Source: Nitratireductor sp. GISD-1A_MAKvit | GTDB lineage: Bacteria > Pseudomonadota > Alphaproteobacteria > Rhizobiales > Rhizobiaceae | Direction: 5' to 3' | Length of the DNA: 64,000 nucleotides | Assembly (NCBI RefSeq): GCF_040819555.1 | Contig: NZ_CP161920.1 | Coordinates: forward strand, 819,501 to 883,500 | In this document: positions 56,706 through 64,000 of the stretch, piece after piece | Position numbering within the stretch: the first letter of the stretch is position 1 | Layout: every line of letters begins with the position of its first letter | Position numbers and translations under genes: made by a program | Notes under the pieces: model-generated | Told to the model about the DNA's origin: nothing | The model's input: only the letters and a program-made list of their open reading frames with translations | Databases searched by the model: none

Positions 56706-57989
56706 TCAATAGCCGCCGAGGCGTGGCAACCATGTGGACAGCGCCGGAATGAAGGTCAGCGACAAAAGCACCACCAGGTGCACGACCAGAAACGGCGGCA
56801 TCTCGCGGATCATGTCGCTGACCCGGATCTTGACGGCCGATGAGACGACGAAAAGGAGCGCCCCAACGGGCGGTGTCAGAAGTCCGATGGTGAGATTGAC
56901 AATCACCACGATGGCGAAGTGGATCGGGTCGATGCCAAGCGAATAGGCAATGGGGCCAAGTATGGGAACGAGGATCATGACGCCCGGCAGAGGGTCCATG
57001 AACAGGCCGAAGGCGAGCAGAAGGACGTTGACTGCGAGCAGGAACAGGACCGGGCTCAATTCCCACGCCACGATGGTGGAGGCAATGGCCTGCGGGATGC
57101 CTTCGATGATGATGATCCAGGCGAATGCGCGGGCCGCGGCGAGGATAAGGAGAATGGCTACGGTGACCAGAGCCGAGCGAAAAAGCACCTCCGGCAAATC
57201 CCGTATTCTCAGCGAGCGATAGACGAACATGCCGCACAAAAGTGCATAGAATACAGCGACGACCGATGCTTCGGTGGGCGTGAACAGACCGCTGCGGATG
57301 CCGCCGATGATGAGCACGATGAGGAAAATCGCAGGCAATGCCTGAAAGCTGGTGCGCATCATCTCGCGCAGGGAGGGGCGCGGCGTGCTGCTTTTGAAGC
57401 CGCGCTTGCGACAGACGAACCAGTTGGTCGCGGCCATGGAAAGCGAGATCAGAATGCCTGGAATGATGCCAGCCATGAACAGGGCAATGACGGAGACGTT
57501 GTCATCCTGCATGGCGTACAGGATCATGATAATCGATGGCGGTATGATCGGACCGACGACCGAGGCGGATGCGGTCAGCGCGCTGGCGTAGGATTTGTCG
57601 TAGCCGTCTTTCTCCATCATGCGGATCATCATGGCGCCGGGACCCGCGGCGTCGGCGAGTGCAGAGCCTGAAATTCCGGCGAACATGGTGGAGGAGACGA
57701 CATTGGCATAGCCGAGGCCGCCGCGGAAATGGCCGACGAACTGAGAGGCGAAGCGCAGCAGGATCTGTGTCATTGCGCCGCTCGACATCAGTTCGGCTGC
57801 CAGGATGAAGAACGGCACCGCCATGAGCGGGAAACTGTCGAGGCCGGAGAACATCTCCTTTACGATGACAATCTGCGGATAGGTGCTGCCAAGGCTGATT
57901 GCTGCCCACACGGCAAGCGCAAGCGAGAAGGCCACCGGCATGCCGATGACGAGAAGCAGGAAGAAAGAGGCAAAGAGGATCAGTGCCAC
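56706..57989 (-). CDS. TRAP transporter large permease (DctM-like), second system
   Basis: The 427-residue protein has the usual DctM length, with FAGISGSALADAAGPGAMMI, SVVGPIIPPSIIMILYAMQD (the conserved IPPS) and NLTIGLLTPPVGALLFVVSS. It is the third gene of a dctP-dctQ-dctM unit; its ATG lies 6 bases after the dctQ stop. The system probably imports the acid processed by the adjacent IlvD-family dehydratase. Confidence 0.93.
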   Translation of the reverse strand: MALILFASFFLLLVIGMPVAFSLALAVWAAISLGSTYPQIVIVKEMFSGLDSFPLMAVPFFILAAELMSSGAMTQILLRFASQFVGHFRGGLGYANVVSSTMFAGISGSALADAAGPGAMMIRMMEKDGYDKSYASALTASASVVGPIIPPSIIMILYAMQDDNVSVIALFMAGIIPGILISLSMAATNWFVCRKRGFKSSTPRPSLREMMRTSFQALPAIFLIVLIIGGIRSGLFTPTEASVVAVFYALLCGMFVYRSLRIRDLPEVLFRSALVTVAILLILAAARAFAWIIIIEGIPQAIASTIVAWELSPVLFLLAVNVLLLAFGLFMDPLPGVMILVPILGPIAYSLGIDPIHFAIVVIVNLTIGLLTPPVGALLFVVSSAVKIRVSDMIREMPPFLVVHLVVLLSLTFIPALSTWLPRLGGY

Positions 57990-57995
57990 GGCTGT

Positions 57996-58541
57996 CTAGT
58001 CCTGTCTGGCCACGAGATCGGGGGACCCGGTCCGTGCCTGCATGGTGGATGGCGCGTCTGTCTCGATTTCCGCGAAGCGATTGTCCAGGACAAAGGAGCG
58101 CGCAATCAGGAGAAGGTGCACGATGAGCAGGCCAAAGCCTATCGGCATGGCCGCATAGATGTAGCTGAAGGAAATGCGGGTTGCCGGTGTCAGCTGGAAC
58201 CGGGCGCGATCCATGTAGTTCATGCCCATCCAGATCATGATCGAGAAGAAGGCCAGGAGCAGGAGGAGAATGAGGATCCTGACGGTGCGCTGGCCGTTCT
58301 GCCCGAGCATTTCCTGAAAATTGCCGACAGCGACGTGGCCCCCTGTGCGCAGCGCCAGTCCTGCTCCGAGGAAGGTCATCCAGATCATAAGGTAGCGGGC
58401 CACTTCCTCCGACCAGGTGATGGAGAAGTTTGTAAGGTAGCGGAGCGACACATTGGCAAAGACGATCACTGCCATGGCGCCAAGCAGCAAGATCAGAGCC
58501 CATTTGTTGAGAGCTACGAAATATCGCTCGAATGTTCTCAC
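57996..58541 (-). CDS. TRAP transporter small permease (DctQ-like), second system
   Basis: The 181-residue membrane protein has four hydrophobic segments: LNKWALILLLGAMAVIVFAN, RYLMIWMTFLGAGLALRTGG followed by HVAVGNF, which is the DctQ-type conserved stretch, and two more. It is placed between dctP and dctM on the minus strand. The 169-base gap before it, up to the dctP stop, holds weak GC hairpins but no clear terminator. Confidence 0.92.
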   Translation of the reverse strand: MRTFERYFVALNKWALILLLGAMAVIVFANVSLRYLTNFSITWSEEVARYLMIWMTFLGAGLALRTGGHVAVGNFQEMLGQNGQRTVRILILLLLLAFFSIMIWMGMNYMDRARFQLTPATRISFSYIYAAMPIGFGLLIVHLLLIARSFVLDNRFAEIETDAPSTMQARTGSPDLVARQD

Positions 58542-58710
58542 TGATCCTCCCCGGCGGGGCCTCCCAAGCCGCGCAATCCCTGCCAGCTTCCTGTTTAGAC
58601 CAATATGGCGAAGGGTGGGAACCGGCCGCTGGTGAAAAAATGGCTGAGAAACAATGTTCGGGCGGCGACGGTTGTGCCCGCCACCACCCGGACAGCCCTG
58701 TTCAGAGTGT

Positions 58711-59710
58711 TTATTCGGTCGCGATGATCTGGTCGATCAGCGCCTTGTCGTACTGCTCGTAGTATTTTTCATAGGCTGGCTGAACGGCCTGCTGGAATGC
58801 GGCTTTCTGATCGGCGGTGAGTTCACCGATTTCCATGCCTTCTTCCCTGAGCTGCTTGACACCGGAACTCTCGACATTGTCGACATAGGCACGCATGGCT
58901 TTCACGGCTTCTGTCGCGCCTTCCTCGAATGCCTTCTTGTCTTCATCCGACATGCCCTCCCAAAGCTGGCGGGAGACGAGAAGCATTGCCGGCGAGTAGA
59001 CGTGACCGGAGAGCGTCAGATATTTCTGAACCTCAGAGAGTTTCGCCGAGGTGATGACGGAAAGTGGATTCTCCTGACCATCGATCGTGCCCTGCTGCAG
59101 CGATGAGATGACTTCCGGCCATGCCATCGGTGTGGGCGCGGCACCCAGCGTTTCGAACGCGGTGATGTGAATGGGGTTTTCCATCGTGCGCAGTTTGAGG
59201 CCGGAGACGTCTTCCGGCTTGCCGATGGTGTTGCGGTTGTTGGTGATATGGCGGAAACCCTGCTCACCCCAGGCAAGTGCAACGAGGCCGACATCATCGA
59301 ACTTTGCGAGGATGTCCTGGCCGATCTCGCCATCGAGAACGTTGCGTGCGTGGGCAAGATCACGGAATAGGAAGGGGATGTCGAAAACACCGGTCTCGGG
59401 CACGAAGTTGCTGAGTGTCCCGGAGGAAACGATCGTAGCCTCGATCGTGCCAATCTGCAGACCTTCGATGACTTCGCGTTCACCGCCGAGACCGGAGGAG
59501 GGGAAGTGGCGGAATGAATAGCGGCGGTCGGTCTTTGCTTCCACGACTTCCTGCCACTTGTCGGCAGCGACACCGTAGTGCGAAGTTGGCGCAAGCGCGT
59601 ATCCGAGCTTGATCTCCTGCTGGGGCCTGTGCGGCAGGGCCGCTGGCGAGAATGCCGAGTGCGGTCACAAGAGCCGCGAGCGGCCCTGCAAGTCTTGCAG
59701 AATGTTTCAT
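58711..59710 (-). pseudogene. TRAP solute-binding protein DctP-like, second system, split by one surplus base
   Basis: Two frames join into a 332-residue DctP when one G is removed from GGGG at 59622-59625 (plus strand). The first has a signal peptide KHSARLAGPLAALVTALGIL, then SGPAAQA; the second continues with QQEIKLGYALAPTSHYGVAA and includes GLKLRTMENPIHITAFETLG near residue 170. The coding strand reads CACAGGCCCCAGC; one C fewer restores it. The intact rest and the complete permease genes argue against true loss. Confidence 0.87.
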
Positions 59711-59782
59711 GTCTCTCTCCCTTTGCAAAATTTCGTTGCGATTCAGGTCTCCCATTCGCTGAAAGGCTGTGGCCTATCCCTG

Positions 59783-61456
59783 CTATTCAGTCAATGCACC
59801 CCGGCTTGCGGGTGCGGCAAGTTTTGAGAACTTGGCCAGAATGCCATTGCGATAGCGTGGCGGGGGTTTGCGCCAGGCTTCGCGTCGCCTTTCAAGCTCC
59901 TCCTCCTCGACATTCAGCTGCAGGAGCTGACGGGTGGCGTCGATGGTGATGGAATCGCCTTCCTGCACCAGTGCGATTGTCCCGCCTTCGTGGGCTTCCG
60001 GGGTGACATGCCCGACGAGAAGGCCCCAGGACCCGCCGGAGAAGCGGCCGTCGGTGATGAGCCCCACCTTCTCGCCGAGCCCGCGCCCGATGAGGGCGGA
60101 GCTGGGTGCGAGCATTTCAGGCATGCCGGGGCCCCCTTTCGGCCCGAGATATCGCAACACCATCACGTCGCCCGGGCGGATCGTGTCGGACAGGATGGCG
60201 TCCATGGCCGATTGCTCGTCTTCAAACACACGGGCAGGGCCGGTGATGCTGGCCGATTTGAGACCGGTGATCTTGGCGACCGCACCATCTTCGGCGAGGT
60301 TGCCTTTCAGGATCGCCAGATGGCCCGTGGCATAGAGCGGTGCCTCGATGGGGCGAATGACATCCTGATTCGGCGATGGGGCTTCGGGGATGTCTTTCAG
60401 TTCTTCTTCGAGGCTACGCCCGGTGATCGTCAGGCAATGGCCATTGAGAAGGCCGTGCTCAAGGAGAATCTTCAACACCTGTGGCACTCCGCCCGCGCGA
60501 TGAAGATCGACAGCCATGTATCGGCCGGATGGTTTGAGATCGCACAGAACCGGGACCCTGCGTCGGATGCGCTCGAAATCGTCGAGTGTCCATTCGACTT
60601 CTGCGGCGCGACAGATCGCAAGATAGTGCAACACGGCGTTCGTGGATCCGCCCGTTGCCATGACAAGCGCGATTGCGTTTTCCACGCTTTTGCGGGTGAT
60701 GATGTCGCGGGGTCTGCGGCCTGCGCGTACGGCATCAAGCAGGACATGGGCCGAGCGGGCTGCCGAGAGGCGCTTTTCTTCATGGACATTGGCCATGGTG
60801 GACGAGCCGAGGAGCGACATGCCGAGCGCCTCGAATGAGGAGCTCATCGTATTTGCCGTGTACATGCCACCACAGGCTCCGGTGCCGGGGATGGCGTTTT
60901 TTTCGATGGCTTCGAATTCTTCGCGGGTGATTTTACCTGCCTTGAGTGCGCCGACGGCTTCGAAGGCAGAAACGAGATTGAGGTCACGGCCATTCAGGCG
61001 GCCGGGCAGGATCGTGCCGCCATACACATAGATGGCCGGCACATTGGCACGGGCAATGCCGATCATGCCGCCGGGCTTGTTCTTGTCGCAGCCGCCGATG
61101 ACGAGAACGCCATCCATCCACTGTCCCTGAACGGTTGTTTCCACGCAATCGGCAATCACTTCGCGTGAAACCAGTGAGTATTTCATGCCTTCGGTGCCCA
61201 TGGACATGCCATCCGAAATGGTGGGCACACCGAATGTCTGCGGGTTGCCGCCGGCTTCGCGCACGGCTTCCACGGCCGCGTCTGCAAGGGGCTGCAGGCC
61301 GGCATTGCAGGGTGTGATGGTGGAGTGGCCGTTGGCAATGCCGATCATGGGGCGGGCAAAGTCTTCCTCCCGATAGCCCAGCGCGTAATACATCGCCCGA
61401 TTGGGCGAGCGCTCGATGCCCTGCGTGATGGTTTTCGACCGGTTGTTCGCTGCCAT
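59783..61456 (-). CDS. IlvD/Edd-family dehydratase (dihydroxy-acid dehydratase-like)
   Basis: The 557-residue iron-sulfur enzyme has three conserved cysteines: TPCNAG near residue 49, GCDKNKPGG near 121 and [15 protein letters not shown] near 194, plus the catalytic [16 protein letters not shown] motif ([20 protein letters not shown]). It could be the dihydroxy-acid dehydratase of branched-chain amino-acid synthesis, but next to a TRAP system and a LysR gene a sugar-acid dehydratase is at least as likely. The start ATG reads from 61456, divergent from lysR. Confidence 0.9.
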   Translation of the reverse strand: MAANNRSKTITQGIERSPNRAMYYALGYREEDFARPMIGIANGHSTITPCNAGLQPLADAAVEAVREAGGNPQTFGVPTISDGMSMGTEGMKYSLVSREVIADCVETTVQGQWMDGVLVIGGCDKNKPGGMIGIARANVPAIYVYGGTILPGRLNGRDLNLVSAFEAVGALKAGKITREEFEAIEKNAIPGTGACGGMYTANTMSSSFEALGMSLLGSSTMANVHEEKRLSAARSAHVLLDAVRAGRRPRDIITRKSVENAIALVMATGGSTNAVLHYLAICRAAEVEWTLDDFERIRRRVPVLCDLKPSGRYMAVDLHRAGGVPQVLKILLEHGLLNGHCLTITGRSLEEELKDIPEAPSPNQDVIRPIEAPLYATGHLAILKGNLAEDGAVAKITGLKSASITGPARVFEDEQSAMDAILSDTIRPGDVMVLRYLGPKGGPGMPEMLAPSSALIGRGLGEKVGLITDGRFSGGSWGLLVGHVTPEAHEGGTIALVQEGDSITIDATRQLLQLNVEEEELERRREAWRKPPPRYRNGILAKFSKLAAPASRGALTE

Positions 61457-61520
61457 GCTCTCTCCCTGGGTGGCTCACACCGCTGAGAAACTAGGCTAGG
61501 GAGTGTTTGCTGATATGAGA

Positions 61521-61537
61521 AATATATTTATAATATT
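61521..61537. promoter_or_regulatory. Possible LysR-type binding site
   Basis: AATAT, seven bases, ATATT is a dyad of the T-N11-A type recognised by LysR regulators. It lies in the 111-base AT-rich gap between the divergent ilvD-like and lysR genes, the typical position. AT-rich sequence makes chance dyads common. Confidence 0.35.
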
Positions 61538-61567
61538 GAATTGATTGTTTTTTGATATGGGTTGCCG

Positions 61568-62491
61568 ATGGATCTCCGCCAAATCCGGCATTTCGTTGCG
61601 GTGGCCGAGGAGTTGCATTTCGGCCGTGCGGCCGAGCGTCTGGGCATGACTCAGCCGCCACTCAGCCAGAGCATAAAGGCGCTTGAGGCGGAACTCGGAT
61701 TGCCACTGTTCGAGCGAACACGGCGCAGTGTGAGCCTGACTGCGGTCGGCCGGGACTGGCTGCCGCATGCACGGCGGGTTCTGCAAGAAGCAGGCGCCCT
61801 GCCACAGGTGGCGCGGCGGCTTTCGCGTGGTGAGGTTGGCCGGGTGCGCCTTTCCTTCATCAGCTTTGTGAGTTTCAGCTTCCTGCCAGCCCTTGTTCGC
61901 CGTTTCAAGGAACGTTTTCCCGAGGTGGAACTGGTGCTCAGCGAGGCGACGAGCGACGTGCAGATTGCCGAATTGCTGGATGGCGCACTCGATGCGGGTA
62001 TCATCATTGCACCGCCGCGCGGCGCCCTGCATTCACCCCTGCGCTATCGGCCCGTGGAGACGGACAAGCTTGTGGTGGCGGTGCCGGAGGAATGGGTAAT
62101 TTCGGGTCGGGTCTCGCCGCATGGCGGCAAGCTCGATTTCGACGCCCTGCGGGATCTGCCGGTCATCCTCTTTCCGAGGCAGAGCGCGCCGGTGCTGCAC
62201 GATCTTGTGACGCGCTATTACGCCGAACGCGATGCAATGCCTGTTGCGGGCCAGCAGGCGGTGCAGATGCAGACGATCATAAATCTGGTTTCCGCTGGGC
62301 TCGGCATTGCATTTGTGCCAAGCACGATGCGGCGGCTGATCCGACCGGGTGTCGTGTACTTTCGGCTGGCGGAACAGCAGCCCGAGATCGAGATCGGTTT
62401 TGCATGGCGTAGTTCCGGTGCCAGCGCCGCCTTGAAGCATCTCGCCGACAGTGTGGATGAGATGTTTCCGCACTTCCCGGCATCGGGTTGA
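61568..62491 (+). CDS. LysR-family transcription regulator
   Basis: The 307-residue protein has the N-terminal winged helix: MDLRQIRHFVAVAEELHFGR, then RLGMTQPPLSQSIKALEAEL, and LysR substrate-binding domain with RVRLSFISFVSFSFLPALVR. This N-terminus is close to the CatR/BenM/CbnR group, which responds to aromatic or organic acids. The ATG at 61568 is used rather than a TTG two codons upstream. It is divergent from the ilvD-like gene, which is its likely target. Confidence 0.9.
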   Translation: MDLRQIRHFVAVAEELHFGRAAERLGMTQPPLSQSIKALEAELGLPLFERTRRSVSLTAVGRDWLPHARRVLQEAGALPQVARRLSRGEVGRVRLSFISFVSFSFLPALVRRFKERFPEVELVLSEATSDVQIAELLDGALDAGIIIAPPRGALHSPLRYRPVETDKLVVAVPEEWVISGRVSPHGGKLDFDALRDLPVILFPRQSAPVLHDLVTRYYAERDAMPVAGQQAVQMQTIINLVSAGLGIAFVPSTMRRLIRPGVVYFRLAEQQPEIEIGFAWRSSGASAALKHLADSVDEMFPHFPASG

Positions 62492-62528
62492 CGGAGGCGG
62501 GCCACCCGCCTCCGTCCCCGGGGACGGA

Positions 62529-64000
62529 CTATTCTTCCGGCATCCGCACGGTGAGCGCGGGATTGTGCGGGAAGAAGTTGTAAGGCTTCAGTGTGAAGCC
62601 CTTCCACATGGTCGACATGACCGGCCAGTCTTCCATCTGCGGCACGTGGTGGAAGCCCATCGTGTACCAGGTGACAATGTCGGTGTTGTCGATGCTGCGG
62701 TCCTGCTTCACCCATTCGGCCAGCGTGTCCGTGCCGTCGCTCTGGAATGCGTACTCGCCGCCGGCATAGCGCTCATCGACCGCATAGGGCGTGGTCCAGA
62801 ACGTGTAGTCGATATAGGCGTTGCGCTTGGCGGGCATGTCGTTTTCGGTGTCGAGCGGGCTGTAGGCGACGCTGTTCTGCGGCATGATCATGTAGCCCGG
62901 CACGTGGCCGACGCCGACTTTCCGGCCCATGTTCATGATATGGTACATGGCCGGCGTCGCCGGATTGACCCGGTAGCGCGCGTTCATCTCCGTCTTGGGC
63001 ATCTCTGCCTTTGCCACCCACATGGACCGACGGGGCAGGTCGTCTGCGACCTCGCCTTTCACAAGGCCGGTGCGCATGAAGACATTGTCCTGGCCATCAA
63101 TGTCGAAATCGAGCCGGAAGTTGAAGAAGTGGTCGTGGTTCGGCGCGATCAAATTTGGCATGATCAGCGTCCCGTAGCGGGTTTCCTGCTCCGCCGTGGC
63201 GTCGGCCATGGAAGTGGAGGCGGCGCCCTTCACCGCGTCGAGGCCCGTTGCACCGACCATCACGCGGATGCGGCCATTCTGCTCGAACACATAGTCGATG
63301 AGATAGTCGTAATTGCCGACCTGCGAGGCGGAGCGCACCACGAGCTCGTTCGCCGGGCGACCCTCAGCCGGCACGGCCTGATCCTCGCTCTGGGCGAAGA
63401 TTTCGTAGTGCCGCCATGCGGGGTCGCCGATGTTGCGCTCGAAGATGCAGAGCGCATCGGGGATCTCGATCGGATTGCCCAGATCGTCATGGACGGTGGC
63501 GGGCAGGAAGCGGGCGTATGAGGGGCAGTCGACGCCTGCGCGCAGCGGGCTTAAGAAGATGCCAAAACCATATTCGCCGCTGTCCATATAGGTGCGCCAG
63601 TACCAGCCCTTGTCCGGGTCCATATAAGGCACGAACACTTCCGACAGATGGGCCTGATAGAGCACCGAACGCCATTCGTCGCGGTCATTCACCTCGATGT
63701 TGGAGAGAACGACGCCGGGGCGCTTGTCGACGCGCCAGCGGAACCGCCACATGTCCCAGTTCACCATGCTGCCATCGATGGTGAAGTTGGGCTCGCCTTC
63801 CTGTCGCAGCGTGGCGGGGTTGCTTTCGGGACGCAGCGCACCGGTGCGCGCTTCGACCTCTTCCTCTGTGTAGCCCCAGGGGTCCTCCGGCACGGGGACG
63901 ACGCCGGTGTCGATAACTTCCACCACGGATTTGCCGGCGAGATCGACCACGGCATAGAGACCTTCAATGGGCTTGGCGTAGAAGTTGGAGCCGGTCGGAT
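62529..64000 (-). CDS. Copper-containing primary-amine oxidase, 3' part (runs off right edge)
   Basis: The visible 490 residues are the catalytic C-terminal region. The topaquinone precursor Tyr lies in SQVGNYDYLIDYVF (NYD motif). Two copper ligands are in NHDHFFNFRLDF (His-x-His) and the third in TMGFHHVPQMEDW. The enzyme oxidises primary amines to aldehydes with release of ammonia and peroxide. The frame stays open to the right edge, so the N-terminal domains and start codon lie outside. Its TynA-like role would supply carbon and nitrogen from amines. It is convergent with lysR. Confidence 0.93.
   Translation of the reverse strand, partial: PTGSNFYAKPIEGLYAVVDLAGKSVVEVIDTGVVPVPEDPWGYTEEEVEARTGALRPESNPATLRQEGEPNFTIDGSMVNWDMWRFRWRVDKRPGVVLSNIEVNDRDEWRSVLYQAHLSEVFVPYMDPDKGWYWRTYMDSGEYGFGIFLSPLRAGVDCPSYARFLPATVHDDLGNPIEIPDALCIFERNIGDPAWRHYEIFAQSEDQAVPAEGRPANELVVRSASQVGNYDYLIDYVFEQNGRIRVMVGATGLDAVKGAASTSMADATAEQETRYGTLIMPNLIAPNHDHFFNFRLDFDIDGQDNVFMRTGLVKGEVADDLPRRSMWVAKAEMPKTEMNARYRVNPATPAMYHIMNMGRKVGVGHVPGYMIMPQNSVAYSPLDTENDMPAKRNAYIDYTFWTTPYAVDERYAGGEYAFQSDGTDTLAEWVKQDRSIDNTDIVTWYTMGFHHVPQMEDWPVMSTMWKGFTLKPYNFFPHNPALTVRMPEE

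Noticed and set aside
16429..59625. Programmed ribosomal frameshifting as the cause of the seven split genes
   Set aside because: The genes are functionally unrelated, no stop codon or stimulatory structure is shared, and the intact homologues I know are not frameshifted; it remains a minor alternative.
1..64000. CRISPR array or insertion sequence
   Set aside because: No regularly spaced repeats, Cas genes, transposase or terminal inverted repeats flanked by target duplications were seen.

Overview
The window reads as chromosomal DNA of a GC-rich alphaproteobacterium of the order Hyphomicrobiales (Rhizobiales). Phyllobacteriaceae such as Nitratireductor or Aquamicrobium are my impression from protein style, not a search result. 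The grounds are the ftsY-yciB, tsaD-gpsA-YciI-EVE and hemC-hemD-hemX-hemY clusters, ruvCAB followed by ybgC-tolQRAB-pal, a 6S RNA next to the 5-formyl-THF cyclo-ligase gene, an RcdA (DUF1465) gene behind CtrA boxes, and several TRAP transporters.

Layout: 1-14.7 kb is core (mtaB end, ftsY, yciB, a SulP transporter, an XRE regulator, small conserved genes, gpsA, tsaD, the haem genes, TerB, a class I amidotransferase). 14.7-18.2 kb holds two small acquired-looking pieces: a phage-type DNA adenine methyltransferase overlapping tail-to-tail with a winged-helix gene, and a VapB45/VapC45-like toxin-antitoxin pair lying inside a MoxR-GNAT-VWA gene set. 19.7-36.1 kb is core again (6S RNA, fau, ymdB, terC, yebC, rpmE, an ABC exporter, a nitroreductase with its GntR regulator, carboxypeptidase M32, a MotA/MotB-like pair, suhB, efp, a thiE-like gene, TauE). 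36.2-46.9 kb contains an acyl-CoA synthetase, a probable small RNA behind a CtrA box, rcdA behind a second CtrA box, ruvCAB, ybgC, and tolQRAB-pal. 46.9-64 kb is mostly accessory uptake and catabolism: rpe, GntR-TRAP-dgcN (probably D-glutamate or a related acid), an AT-rich patch with a small secreted protein beside tRNA-Thr(CGT), a MOSC protein, two IclR regulators, a second TRAP system with an IlvD-family dehydratase and a LysR regulator, and a copper amine oxidase cut by the right edge.

The most striking global feature is that seven unrelated genes (VWA protein, moxR, ymdB, thiE-like, tolB and both dctP genes) each carry exactly one surplus G/C base, always extending a GGCC to GGGCC or GGCCC. 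Removing that base restores a full-length protein each time. This points to a context-dependent sequencing or assembly error rather than seven real pseudogenes, although biological causes are not excluded by sequence alone.

The most interesting regulatory feature is at 37.87-38.17 kb: a perfect TTAA-N7-TTAA box placed at promoter distance before a roughly 100-nt structured segment ending in a strong intrinsic terminator, then a second perfect box before rcdA, whose product in Caulobacter helps degrade CtrA. ftsY is also unusual because its acidic N-terminal region has absorbed three copies of a palindromic repeat in frame.
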